Source: Microbulbifer marinus
GTDB lineage: Bacteria; Pseudomonadota; Gammaproteobacteria; Pseudomonadales; Cellvibrionaceae
Direction of reading: 5' to 3'
Length of the DNA stretch: 64,000 bases
NCBI RefSeq assembly: GCF_900107725.1
Contig: NZ_FNQO01000002.1
Coordinates: 868,001 to 932,000, forward strand
This document shows positions 27,637 to 35,060 of the stretch, in pieces. The notes beneath the pieces are model-generated. The model was not told the DNA's origin. It did no database searches and saw only the letters and a list, made by a program, of their open reading frames with translations. Every line of letters starts with the position of its first letter. The stretch's first letter is position 1. The position numbers and the translations under genes were made by a program.

Positions 27637-28860
27637 ATGTCCCGCTCCCGCCAGTTATTCCAACTGTCACCGGTTGTTGTCCTGTTTACCTGCCTGCTGC
27701 TGGCACTGCCACTGGCCGCTCAGGACTCCGCCGATCCCGGCTTCCAGAAATGGATTGAGGATTTCCGCAAGACCGCGATCAAGAATGGTATCTCCGGCGA
27801 GGTCTATGACCGCGCATTCAAAGGCATCACATCCCCGGATCAATGGGTGCTGGATAAAGCCAGCTACCAGCCGGAATTCAAGGCGCCGGTTTGGCAATAT
27901 TTCGACAATCGGGTACAGAAGCGCGCGATCGAGCGCGGCAAGAAGAAAAAGCAAAAGCTGCAGTCCTGGCTGGACAAGATCGAGCAGCGTTTCGGCGTCA
28001 ATCCGAATATCCTGCTGGCGATCTGGTCCATCGAGTCCAGTTACGGCGCTATCCTCGATAACGACAAGGTAATGCGCAACGTGATCCGCTCACTGGCGAC
28101 GCTCGCCTACGCCGATCCGCAGCGCAAAAAATTCGGCCGCCAGCAACTGCTGGCGGCGCTGAAAATCCTGCAGAGCGGCGACATCGACGAGAGTCACCTG
28201 ACCGGTTCCTGGGCCGGCGCCATGGGGCACACACAGTTTATTCCGACCAGTTACCAGGCCTACGCCGTGGATATCGACGGTGATGGCAAGCGCGATATCT
28301 GGAACTCGGTGCCGGATGCACTGGCCACCGCCGCCAGTCTGCTGTCGAGCAATGGCTGGCGCCAAGGGGAGACCTGGGGTTACGAGGTCACGATCCCCGA
28401 GCGCAAGCTGCCGGCGGGCAAGCTGACAATCGGCGAGTGGGAAAAGCTCGGTGTGAAGCGTGCCAATGGAGAGCCCTTCCCGCGCAAGAATGACAAGGCC
28501 GAACTCAAGTTACCGGACGGCCGTGATGGCCCCGCGTTCCTGATGTTGAAAAACTTCTTCGTCATCAAGCGCTACAACAACTCCGACCGCTACGCGACCG
28601 CGGTAGGCCTGCTGGCCGATCAGATAGGTGGTGCGCCGGGTCTGGTGAAAGACTGGAACCGCCCGTTTACACCGCTGGACAGCACGCAGGTCGAAGAGCT
28701 GCAAAAACTGCTGCAAGAAAAGGGGTTCTATAAGGGCGAAATAGATGGCAAGGCCGGCTCGGGTACGCGCAAGGCGATCAGGGCATTCGAAAAGAGCGCC
28801 GGTGTCGAAGTCCAGGGTTATCCGAGCAAGGAAGTCCTGCAGTTGCTCAAGTCGCAGTAA
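27637..28860 (+). CDS. Lytic murein transglycosylase, MltB-like, with peptidoglycan-binding domain
   Basis: The enzyme cleaves the glycan strand of peptidoglycan to leave a 1,6-anhydro end. The 407-residue product has a signal peptide (about 1-28, ending LAAQ), an SLT_2 catalytic domain (about 32-330) with the presumed catalytic Glu133 in WSIESSYG, and the motif GSWAGAMGHTQFIPTSY near 190-206. A C-terminal PG_binding_1 domain (about 350-405) follows. There is no lipobox Cys at the signal cut, so it is probably soluble in the periplasm rather than a lipoprotein like E. coli MltB. The start has gaagga eight bases upstream. Confidence 0.92.
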   Translation: MSRSRQLFQLSPVVVLFTCLLLALPLAAQDSADPGFQKWIEDFRKTAIKNGISGEVYDRAFKGITSPDQWVLDKASYQPEFKAPVWQYFDNRVQKRAIERGKKKKQKLQSWLDKIEQRFGVNPNILLAIWSIESSYGAILDNDKVMRNVIRSLATLAYADPQRKKFGRQQLLAALKILQSGDIDESHLTGSWAGAMGHTQFIPTSYQAYAVDIDGDGKRDIWNSVPDALATAASLLSSNGWRQGETWGYEVTIPERKLPAGKLTIGEWEKLGVKRANGEPFPRKNDKAELKLPDGRDGPAFLMLKNFFVIKRYNNSDRYATAVGLLADQIGGAPGLVKDWNRPFTPLDSTQVEELQKLLQEKGFYKGEIDGKAGSGTRKAIRAFEKSAGVEVQGYPSKEVLQLLKSQ

Positions 28861-28876
28861 CCTGCTGCAAGGTCAA

Positions 28877-28897
28877 AGGCGAGCCGCGGGCTCGCCT
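28877..28897. terminator. Hairpin between convergent genes
   Basis: AGGCGAGCC (28877-28885) and GGCTCGCCT (28889-28897) form a nine-base stem with a GCG loop, placed between the stops of the transglycosylase and the M14-type gene. No strong T-run follows on either strand, so termination efficiency is uncertain. Confidence 0.5.
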
Positions 28898-28911
28898 GGA
28901 ATCGATCCTTT

Positions 28912-29928
28912 TCAGAAATTCTCATCCGGCAGCAGGCTGTCCTGCAGCAACTCCAGGTTTTCCGCGACCTCCTGCGGCTCGTGGAAGTAGGCGATGTGAT
29001 ACATGGCCTCGCCCTCCTGTACCAGTGGGATATTCTGCTTGCCGATAATAATACCGTCGGCGTTACAGATTACCCGATCCAGCTGGTGACCATAGGGATC
29101 GGCGATCGTCGCCAGCACTTCCCCCTTGAGCACGTGGTCGCCCAGGCCTTTCTTATGATTGACGATGCCGCTGTCGCTGGCGCGCAGCCAGCCACTGCGC
29201 CTGGCGACGAAGGGTTCGATAGTGCGCTGCCGCCGTGACTTCGGCAACATCTGCAAATGCCGCAATACGTTGACGATACCTTTCACGCCTGCGCGGATAC
29301 ACAGTTCGTCAAAGCGCAGCGCCTCGCCGGCCTCGTAGAGAAGAATGCGCACGCCCAGATCGGTGGCAGCCTGGCGCAGCGAACCGTCACGCAGTGTCGC
29401 GTTCAGCAGCACCGGTACGCCGAAGGCGTCGGCCATTGCACGGGTTTCCTCGTCGTCCAGGTTCGCGCGTATCTGTGGCAGGTTGCTGCGGTGGATGGCG
29501 CCGGTGTGCAGGTCTATGCCGTAATCACACTTGGACACTATTTCGTCGAGAAAAACATGCGCCATCCGCGCTGCCAGTGAGCCTTTGGCGGAACCGGGGA
29601 AGGAACGGTTCAGGTCGCGCCGGTCCGGCAGGTAGCGGGAGTGCTGCAGTACGCCGTACACATTGACCACGGGTACCGCGATCAGCGTGCCCCGCAGTGA
29701 CTTGAGGGCGCGGCTACCGATCAGGCGGCTGATGATTTCGATACCGTTCAGCTCATCGCCATGCAGAGCGGCGCTCACGAACATGGTCGGACCGCTTTTT
29801 TTGCCCCGCTGAACGTAGACGGGAATCGCCATTTCCGTATCGGTGTACAGGCGCACGACCGGCAGATCAATACGCCTGGTTTCGCCGCGCGAGATCGATA
29901 CGCCACCGATCTTGAAGTTTTCAGCCAT
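28912..29928 (-). CDS. Succinylglutamate desuccinylase/aspartoacylase family protein
   Basis: The protein (338 residues) is a zinc-dependent M14-type deacylase or carboxypeptidase-like enzyme. The zinc ligands are visible as His56 and Glu59 in LHGDE and His141 in DLHTG. The N-terminal segment is beta-rich, and the C-terminal part (about 235-335) looks like the barrel domain seen in the AstE/ASPA family. The substrate is unknown: the gene is not beside arginine catabolism (ast) genes, nor next to a rimK-type ligase in this window. A bare family call is the safe one. It stands alone, 80 bases right of which the T6SS-linked RHS gene ends. Confidence 0.85.
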   Translation of the reverse strand: MAENFKIGGVSISRGETRRIDLPVVRLYTDTEMAIPVYVQRGKKSGPTMFVSAALHGDELNGIEIISRLIGSRALKSLRGTLIAVPVVNVYGVLQHSRYLPDRRDLNRSFPGSAKGSLAARMAHVFLDEIVSKCDYGIDLHTGAIHRSNLPQIRANLDDEETRAMADAFGVPVLLNATLRDGSLRQAATDLGVRILLYEAGEALRFDELCIRAGVKGIVNVLRHLQMLPKSRRQRTIEPFVARRSGWLRASDSGIVNHKKGLGDHVLKGEVLATIADPYGHQLDRVICNADGIIIGKQNIPLVQEGEAMYHIAYFHEPQEVAENLELLQDSLLPDENF

Positions 29929-30008
29929 GTGTCAGTCGCCAGTGCAAAACGCGTTAGCATTGTAGCGCTTTCCCGTTTTACACGGACTCCCTATCGACGC
30001 TATTCGTG

Positions 30009-33000
30009 TCAGGCGGGTTCCGCCGTCTCGTGCAGTTGCGAGTGTTCGGCGCCGGAGAGGGCTCGATGACGGTCGCTGCTGAATGGCTCTTCCTTGTGCA
30101 GCCAGCAATTGAGTTGCGGCTGCCAGTAGCCGCGCCAGCTGTAGTGGAGCCCCGTTTCACAGTCGGCCATCTGTCCGCTACTATGCCAGGTGTCGCCGCC
30201 GCTACGGTGCGGCCCGTTGGTGGTGGCCTGCGGCTGTGTTGCCTCCTTCGCCCACAAGATTTCCCCCAGTTCGTCGAACAGGAGCAGTGGTGCACCCGCC
30301 GGATCTAGCAGGTAGTGCGCCAGCCTGTCAGACTGCCAGCGCCCCAGCAGTGTGCCGCGCAGCGGGTGATACAGGTAATGAACCGCTGGCCGCTCCTCGT
30401 CAACCGCGAGACTGTGCTCACACCAGAGCCCGGTGCTGCACCAGAGATAGTCCATGCGGCACTGGTGTGCGGACTTGCGGTGGCTACTGAGCTTGCTCAG
30501 GCGCCGACCGAAAGGGTCATAGCGGAAAAAGGTCTTGAAATCGCCGCACTCGGCACTACTCAGCAGGCCCCAGCCATCGTACTGATACAGAAATTCATCA
30601 CCCGCTTGGTCCTGGCGCCGCTCGCGGACAATATTGCCGCGCATGTCGCGCTCGGTATGACCGGAGCCGAGGACTGGAGCGGGAGCTGGCACGAATTCCG
30701 ATAGCGGCGCACAAGGGGCGAACCGCCAGCGTTGCTTCTGTGCTGTCTCAATGTCGGTAAGCTGCCCATGGGCATACAGCAGGCCGCTCCGGGTGCGTCC
30801 CTGTGTCCATATTTCCTCCGCGCCCGCATATTCACAGCGCAGTGCGGCCTCGCCGTTGGCATCGATACCATAAAGGCAGGCATCCGGCGACAGCAGGTAG
30901 CACAGGTCGAGCTTCTCGGAGGTGGATCTTTTTAGCCAGCCGCGACCGTCATACCGGTGACTGACACTAAGACTTTCGCTGTCGCCGCTGTCATGGTGCT
31001 CCGCTGTGAGCAGATTGCGCCTATCGTACTGAAACCGAACGCGGCTATGGCTATTTGCGGCCTGCACAAGGCGGGCAGAGGAATCAAAGTGGAACTCACA
31101 CTGCTGGCCGCTGTTGTTGCGAATCTGCCGCAAGACACCGCTCTGGCTGTGGAGGAAAAACCAATGGCTGTCGTTGTCACGGAATTCACACACGCGACCG
31201 CTGTTGTCATACTGCCACTGGATTCGATCACCGTATGCGTCGGTATATCTACTGAGCTGGCCGAACCCGTCGTAGTGCCACTCAAATGTGTTGTCTGCGC
31301 TTGTGGCCTGTATGATCCGGTCGTGTGCGTTCCAATGGATTGTAAACTCCGCTCCACCCGGCAGATGTAGCTGACGGATATTGCCGGCCACATCGAGTTG
31401 CCAGGAAAGCTTTGCTTGGCCATCCTGGCTAATTCCACAGGGGCGCCCGACAGAATCCCTCTCGAACTGCAGTTTCCACGGGCCCTGGTGATGCGCCAAC
31501 AGTACGCCGCCGCTGCCGTAATGCCACTGTTTTTCTAGCTGCCCATTGCGAGTCCACGCGGTCAATCGCTGCCAGTGGTCGTATGCAAATTCCCAGCGGC
31601 GATCTCCGCGCTGAACGGCGGTCAGTTGTGCCTGATCATCCCAGTGAAATTCCGCTGTGCCACCTTCCGGATCGGTCAACCGGCTCAACTGGCCGCGCTC
31701 GTTATAGCGCAACTGCCAGCAATGCCCCTCAGGATCGAACACTTGTTCTGGTAAAGCCGCCGCACCATAACGGTATTTCCAGCTCTGTTCTCCGTAGAGC
31801 TGGGCGGCCCTCAGTCGGCCACAGTCATCATAGACATAGCGGTCGCTGGTGCCGCCGCGAGTACGGCGCACGAGGCGGCCGAACTCGTCATGGCGATAGA
31901 TATTGCGCGTGCCATTGGAATTCTTATGGCAAAGGTTGCCGTAGTGATCGTAAAAGTAGCTGGTCGATCGATCACCCTGCTGTTCTAGAAGTAATTGCCC
32001 AAACCGATCGAATTTCAAGCGAATCGGAAGACGATCCGGCATTTTGAGCGTGCAGCATCTCTGCGACTGTCGCCAGCTCAGGGTGAAAGTCAGATTATTG
32101 CGCCGAATGGTTTGGCAGCACTGGCGTTGGTCATAGAAAAACTCGATCTGACCGGACTGACTATTATCAATTGCGACAATTCTCTGCTCGTCGTATTGGT
32201 ATTGCTCACAGGCCACACCTTGGTAAGCGGCAGACAGACGTTTATGTGGCACGTCATAGTCGTAGGAGCACAACACCTGGTCTTCAGTCGGTCCGTCGCG
32301 CTGCAGAATTTTTTCGATATGCTGGTCCCGGTAATGGAATTCCAGCACACGCCCCCAGGAGCTGACAACTTTTCGCAGCAGGCCATCTGCGTAATCGACG
32401 GTTAGAGAGCTGCCAAACCTGTCCCGTACTTCAACCAGTGGCAGTGCGTCGCTGGTACCGTCCGCACGGAATATCCTGTCGGGCTGATCAAAGCCACATA
32501 GTCGATAACTGTGCAGGCTCTGGCGGTGCAACAGCAGCCGTTCAAAACGGTTGTAAGTGCTGTGTCCAATGGCTGGTACTGTGAAAGAGACTCGTCTACC
32601 CTCTGCCGTATACAGTTCCGCAATAGTTTTTTTAGCGCCGGAGGCATCCGTTGTTACCTCGGCGATATGTAGCCGTTCGCTGAAATTGTGGCGCCAACCA
32701 TCGCCCAAGCCGGAGTCTTCGCTGGATCCGTGCCGATAGTAACGTTGCCACTTAAACAGAATTGGGCCAGGCAACGTGAAATCTATACGCGTGAAGGCGA
32801 CTTCACCATTGTGTGCGATTACGTGATCGCATATCCGTTCACACTGTGCGAGTGTCGGTACGGTATCTCCCGTCGGGTTGACGCCAGGGAGATTGCAAAA
32901 CTGTACGGGGCCGCAATCACTGGTGTACAGAATAGGCAGCACGGGAGCCTGCGACAGCGTGTAGTGATTGGCGTTTATACGCGGCGGCTGTGGCCAGAGC

Positions 33001-33161
33001 GACCCAAGCGGAAAATCGCCGTCAGCTTGCCGGGTATCAGCCGTGAAATTATTTAGCCAATTACACAGGGAGATGGGGTTGCCAGAAGAGCTCTCGATTT
33101 TTGGTGGCGAAAGCTTCGCAAGATTTATTGGAATTAAATCGGCCAGACAATCCGGTGTCAT
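30009..33161 (-). CDS. RHS repeat protein without a recognisable toxin tip
   Basis: This 1050-residue protein has a DUF6531-like N-terminal region (about 105-165, with FTLPGPILFKWQRYY and GLGDGWRH) and then many YD/RHS repeats of the type YDxxGRLxxxxxxxG through about residue 930. RHS proteins build a hollow shell around a C-terminal toxin and often ride on T6SS spikes. Here there is no N-terminal PAAR or membrane domain, and the shell-closing core is degraded: ETGLHYSWRGYWQPQLNCW stands where ETGLHYNRFRYYDPxxGRF is usual, and the DPxGL cut motif is missing. Only about 30 residues follow, so no toxin is present. It lies 29 bases after pppA on the same strand, suggesting one transcript with the T6SS regulator. 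It may be a decayed effector or a shell used differently. Confidence 0.85.
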   Translation of the reverse strand: MTPDCLADLIPINLAKLSPPKIESSSGNPISLCNWLNNFTADTRQADGDFPLGSLWPQPPRINANHYTLSQAPVLPILYTSDCGPVQFCNLPGVNPTGDTVPTLAQCERICDHVIAHNGEVAFTRIDFTLPGPILFKWQRYYRHGSSEDSGLGDGWRHNFSERLHIAEVTTDASGAKKTIAELYTAEGRRVSFTVPAIGHSTYNRFERLLLHRQSLHSYRLCGFDQPDRIFRADGTSDALPLVEVRDRFGSSLTVDYADGLLRKVVSSWGRVLEFHYRDQHIEKILQRDGPTEDQVLCSYDYDVPHKRLSAAYQGVACEQYQYDEQRIVAIDNSQSGQIEFFYDQRQCCQTIRRNNLTFTLSWRQSQRCCTLKMPDRLPIRLKFDRFGQLLLEQQGDRSTSYFYDHYGNLCHKNSNGTRNIYRHDEFGRLVRRTRGGTSDRYVYDDCGRLRAAQLYGEQSWKYRYGAAALPEQVFDPEGHCWQLRYNERGQLSRLTDPEGGTAEFHWDDQAQLTAVQRGDRRWEFAYDHWQRLTAWTRNGQLEKQWHYGSGGVLLAHHQGPWKLQFERDSVGRPCGISQDGQAKLSWQLDVAGNIRQLHLPGGAEFTIHWNAHDRIIQATSADNTFEWHYDGFGQLSRYTDAYGDRIQWQYDNSGRVCEFRDNDSHWFFLHSQSGVLRQIRNNSGQQCEFHFDSSARLVQAANSHSRVRFQYDRRNLLTAEHHDSGDSESLSVSHRYDGRGWLKRSTSEKLDLCYLLSPDACLYGIDANGEAALRCEYAGAEEIWTQGRTRSGLLYAHGQLTDIETAQKQRWRFAPCAPLSEFVPAPAPVLGSGHTERDMRGNIVRERRQDQAGDEFLYQYDGWGLLSSAECGDFKTFFRYDPFGRRLSKLSSHRKSAHQCRMDYLWCSTGLWCEHSLAVDEERPAVHYLYHPLRGTLLGRWQSDRLAHYLLDPAGAPLLLFDELGEILWAKEATQPQATTNGPHRSGGDTWHSSGQMADCETGLHYSWRGYWQPQLNCWLHKEEPFSSDRHRALSGAEHSQLHETAEPA

Positions 33162-33190
33162 ATTGGCGCTCTCAAAGGTGGAATCTATCG

Positions 33191-34048
33191 CTAAGATTTT
33201 CGTACGGTCACATCGTCCTTTTTCGGCTTCAGCGTAATGGCATCCTCTGCAGGCGTCATGATCGCTTCCGATCTGCTGGAAAATTCTAGGATGCCCGCAC
33301 TGATATTATCTCGGCCGCCAAGACGATTGGCATCCTCGATAAAGAGGTAAACACTCTCCAATGCCGGTCTGTGGGTGGCCAGCACGCGCTCGATGGTGTG
33401 GTCGTCCAGGTATTCGGTCAAGCCATCACTGCACAGCAACAGCAGTGCATCTTCGGTTAAAGTCCAGCTATTGATGGCCGGCTCAACTTGTTTCGAAACA
33501 CCAAGCGCTCGGGTGATATGGTTGCGGACCTGGGACTCTTGTGCCTGTTCGGGTGTGAGTTGGCCGCTATCAATCATTTCCTGCACCACACTGTGGTCGC
33601 GAGTGAGTCGTTGCAGGCCGTAGTTATTCCACAAATAGGCGCGAGAGTCACCGATATGGGCGACGATAAGGAAGTCCTGCCAGACTGCTGCCACCACCAG
33701 GGTGGTGCCCATCTGGGAAAACTGTGGACGCGTATCCTTTGTATCGAGAATACGCTGATTTGCGCTATTGATGGATTCGATCAGCGCGGCTCGTAACATC
33801 AGCTGCTGCTGCTGTGGTGAGCAAGATAAAAAAATATCGCCGAGCAGGCCATTCAAATAATGCTGCAACGTATCCGCGGCGATCTGGCTGGCCGTAGCAC
33901 CGCCGCTGTAACCACCCATACCGTCCGCCACAATAACGTAGGCAAACGGTTGTTCCTGATCGCTATACCAGCGAATACTGTCTTCATTTTCCTCGCGCAC
34001 CTGGCCGATATCGGTGCGGCCATTGACTGCCAGCCTGATGGGCTCCAT
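33191..34048 (-). CDS. pppA: PP2C-family Ser/Thr phosphatase, T6SS PppA-like
   Basis: PppA dephosphorylates the FHA protein or other targets of the kinase PpkA and so holds T6SS firing down. The 285-residue reading has the PP2C metal motifs: RTDIGQVREENED (Asp23), ADGMGG (Asp42-Gly43), GDSRAYLW, LTRDHS and GGRDNIS. The ATG at 34048 is chosen because PP2C proteins of this group begin shortly before the RTDIG motif and AGGGAG lies upstream; an ATG at 34123 would add 25 residues. The gene is divergent from the RAYT-like gene and followed by the RHS gene. No PpkA-like kinase gene is seen in the window. Confidence 0.88.
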   Translation of the reverse strand: MEPIRLAVNGRTDIGQVREENEDSIRWYSDQEQPFAYVIVADGMGGYSGGATASQIAADTLQHYLNGLLGDIFLSCSPQQQQLMLRAALIESINSANQRILDTKDTRPQFSQMGTTLVVAAVWQDFLIVAHIGDSRAYLWNNYGLQRLTRDHSVVQEMIDSGQLTPEQAQESQVRNHITRALGVSKQVEPAINSWTLTEDALLLLCSDGLTEYLDDHTIERVLATHRPALESVYLFIEDANRLGGRDNISAGILEFSSRSEAIMTPAEDAITLKPKKDDVTVRKS

Positions 34049-34163
34049 GTCAGTCACAACTCCCTGTTTTGTAATTTGCTGTAATACCTCAGCAATTCCT
34101 CGCCGACGTGACCCGAAAATCATCGGCCTAGAGCGACAATGTTAACTTGGTAGTAGGATTCGT

Positions 34164-34193
34164 TTGAAATGTTTTTAATGCTTTTGTGATAAT
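34164..34193 (+). promoter_or_regulatory. Sigma-70 promoter of the T6SS operon
   Basis: TTGAAA (34164-34169) and GATAAT (34188-34193) are 18 bases apart, and a TG one base before the -10 box makes it an extended -10 type. It lies 65 bases before the RAYT-like ATG and points into the RAYT-like, fusion, tagH and tssJKLM genes. This is the best promoter-like sequence I found in the window. Confidence 0.6.
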
Positions 34194-34257
34194 GTCGTCT
34201 CTCTAAGGAATGGATGCTAGGCGGTACGCCTGTGCAAGAAAAGGAATTTTCGGCAAG

Positions 34258-35058
34258 ATGCCCCGTCTCCCGCGACTGAATCTGATAGATATCCCGCAGC
34301 ATATTGTTCAGGTAGGCCATAACAACCTGCCGTGTTTCTTCGATGAAGAGGATTATCAGTTTTACCTGATCAGCCTGCGCAATGCCGCAGATCAGTACCG
34401 TGTCGATGTGCACGCGTACGTCCTGCTGCCGAACATGGTACAGATCATTGCAACGCCAAGAGTACCCGACGGCGTGCCCTCAATGATGCAGTCTTTAGGG
34501 CGGCGCTATGTGCAGTTTGTAAATCATCGGTACAAACGTTCAGGAACACTTTGGGGCGGGCGCTATAAGTCCAGCCTTATCGATTCCGATTCCTACCTGT
34601 TGACCTGTTACCGTTATGTGGAGCTTCGGCCACTCTACCTCGGCCTGGCGGATTCCCTGGGCGACTATCCCTGGTCCAGCTTTAACTATCACGCTAGCAA
34701 TGAAGAGAATGCAGTAATTACCGATCATCGGCTCTATATGGCCCTGGGCGAAACCGCGCGGCAGCGTGCGGAGGCCTATCGAAAGCTGTTTCGATACAGT
34801 TTCGACCGAAGGTTGCTGGAGTATATTGCCGAGACCATCAAGGTTGGCCATGTATTAGGTGGGGACGCCTTCAAGGACAAGATCGAACAGATTGCCAATC
34901 AACGCGTGCGGCCGCTGAAGCGTGGCCGGCCGCCTAAGACGAAAATCAAGTCCAAATTGACAGGCATCGATCAGGCCTCATCAAAAAAAATCGACCAGGC
35001 GACTCAGGCCGCGCCTCGACAACTGGAAGATGTCGATGTCGCAGTAATGGAGAACTGA
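34258..35058 (+). CDS. RAYT-like Y1 transposase-family protein with lost HUH motif
   Basis: The 266-residue protein matches REP-associated tyrosine transposases: the start MPRLPRLNLIDIPQHIVQVG, the helix FFDEEDYQFYLISLRNAA, the VHAYVLLPN strand, and a CYRYVELRP segment (Tyr118, Tyr120) that would hold the catalytic tyrosine. The HUH metal motif, normally NHVHLL, here reads Asn59-Met60-Val61-Gln62-Ile-Ile, so both metal-binding histidines are gone. A KRGRPPK segment (221-227) and a Lys-rich tail follow, good for nucleic acid binding. ATG 34258 has aagga upstream; a longer start at 34210 is possible. The stop is two bases from the GTG of the TssB-TssC fusion gene, so it is a true operon member rather than a passing insertion. 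A role in DNA or RNA binding for T6SS control is inference. Confidence 0.85.
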   Translation: MPRLPRLNLIDIPQHIVQVGHNNLPCFFDEEDYQFYLISLRNAADQYRVDVHAYVLLPNMVQIIATPRVPDGVPSMMQSLGRRYVQFVNHRYKRSGTLWGGRYKSSLIDSDSYLLTCYRYVELRPLYLGLADSLGDYPWSSFNYHASNEENAVITDHRLYMALGETARQRAEAYRKLFRYSFDRRLLEYIAETIKVGHVLGGDAFKDKIEQIANQRVRPLKRGRPPKTKIKSKLTGIDQASSKKIDQATQAAPRQLEDVDVAVMEN

Positions 35059-35060
35059 CA

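Noticed and set aside
31583-32047. Open frames on the plus strand inside the RHS region
   Set aside because: They are short shadows of the repeat-rich minus-strand gene without ribosome sites or similarity.
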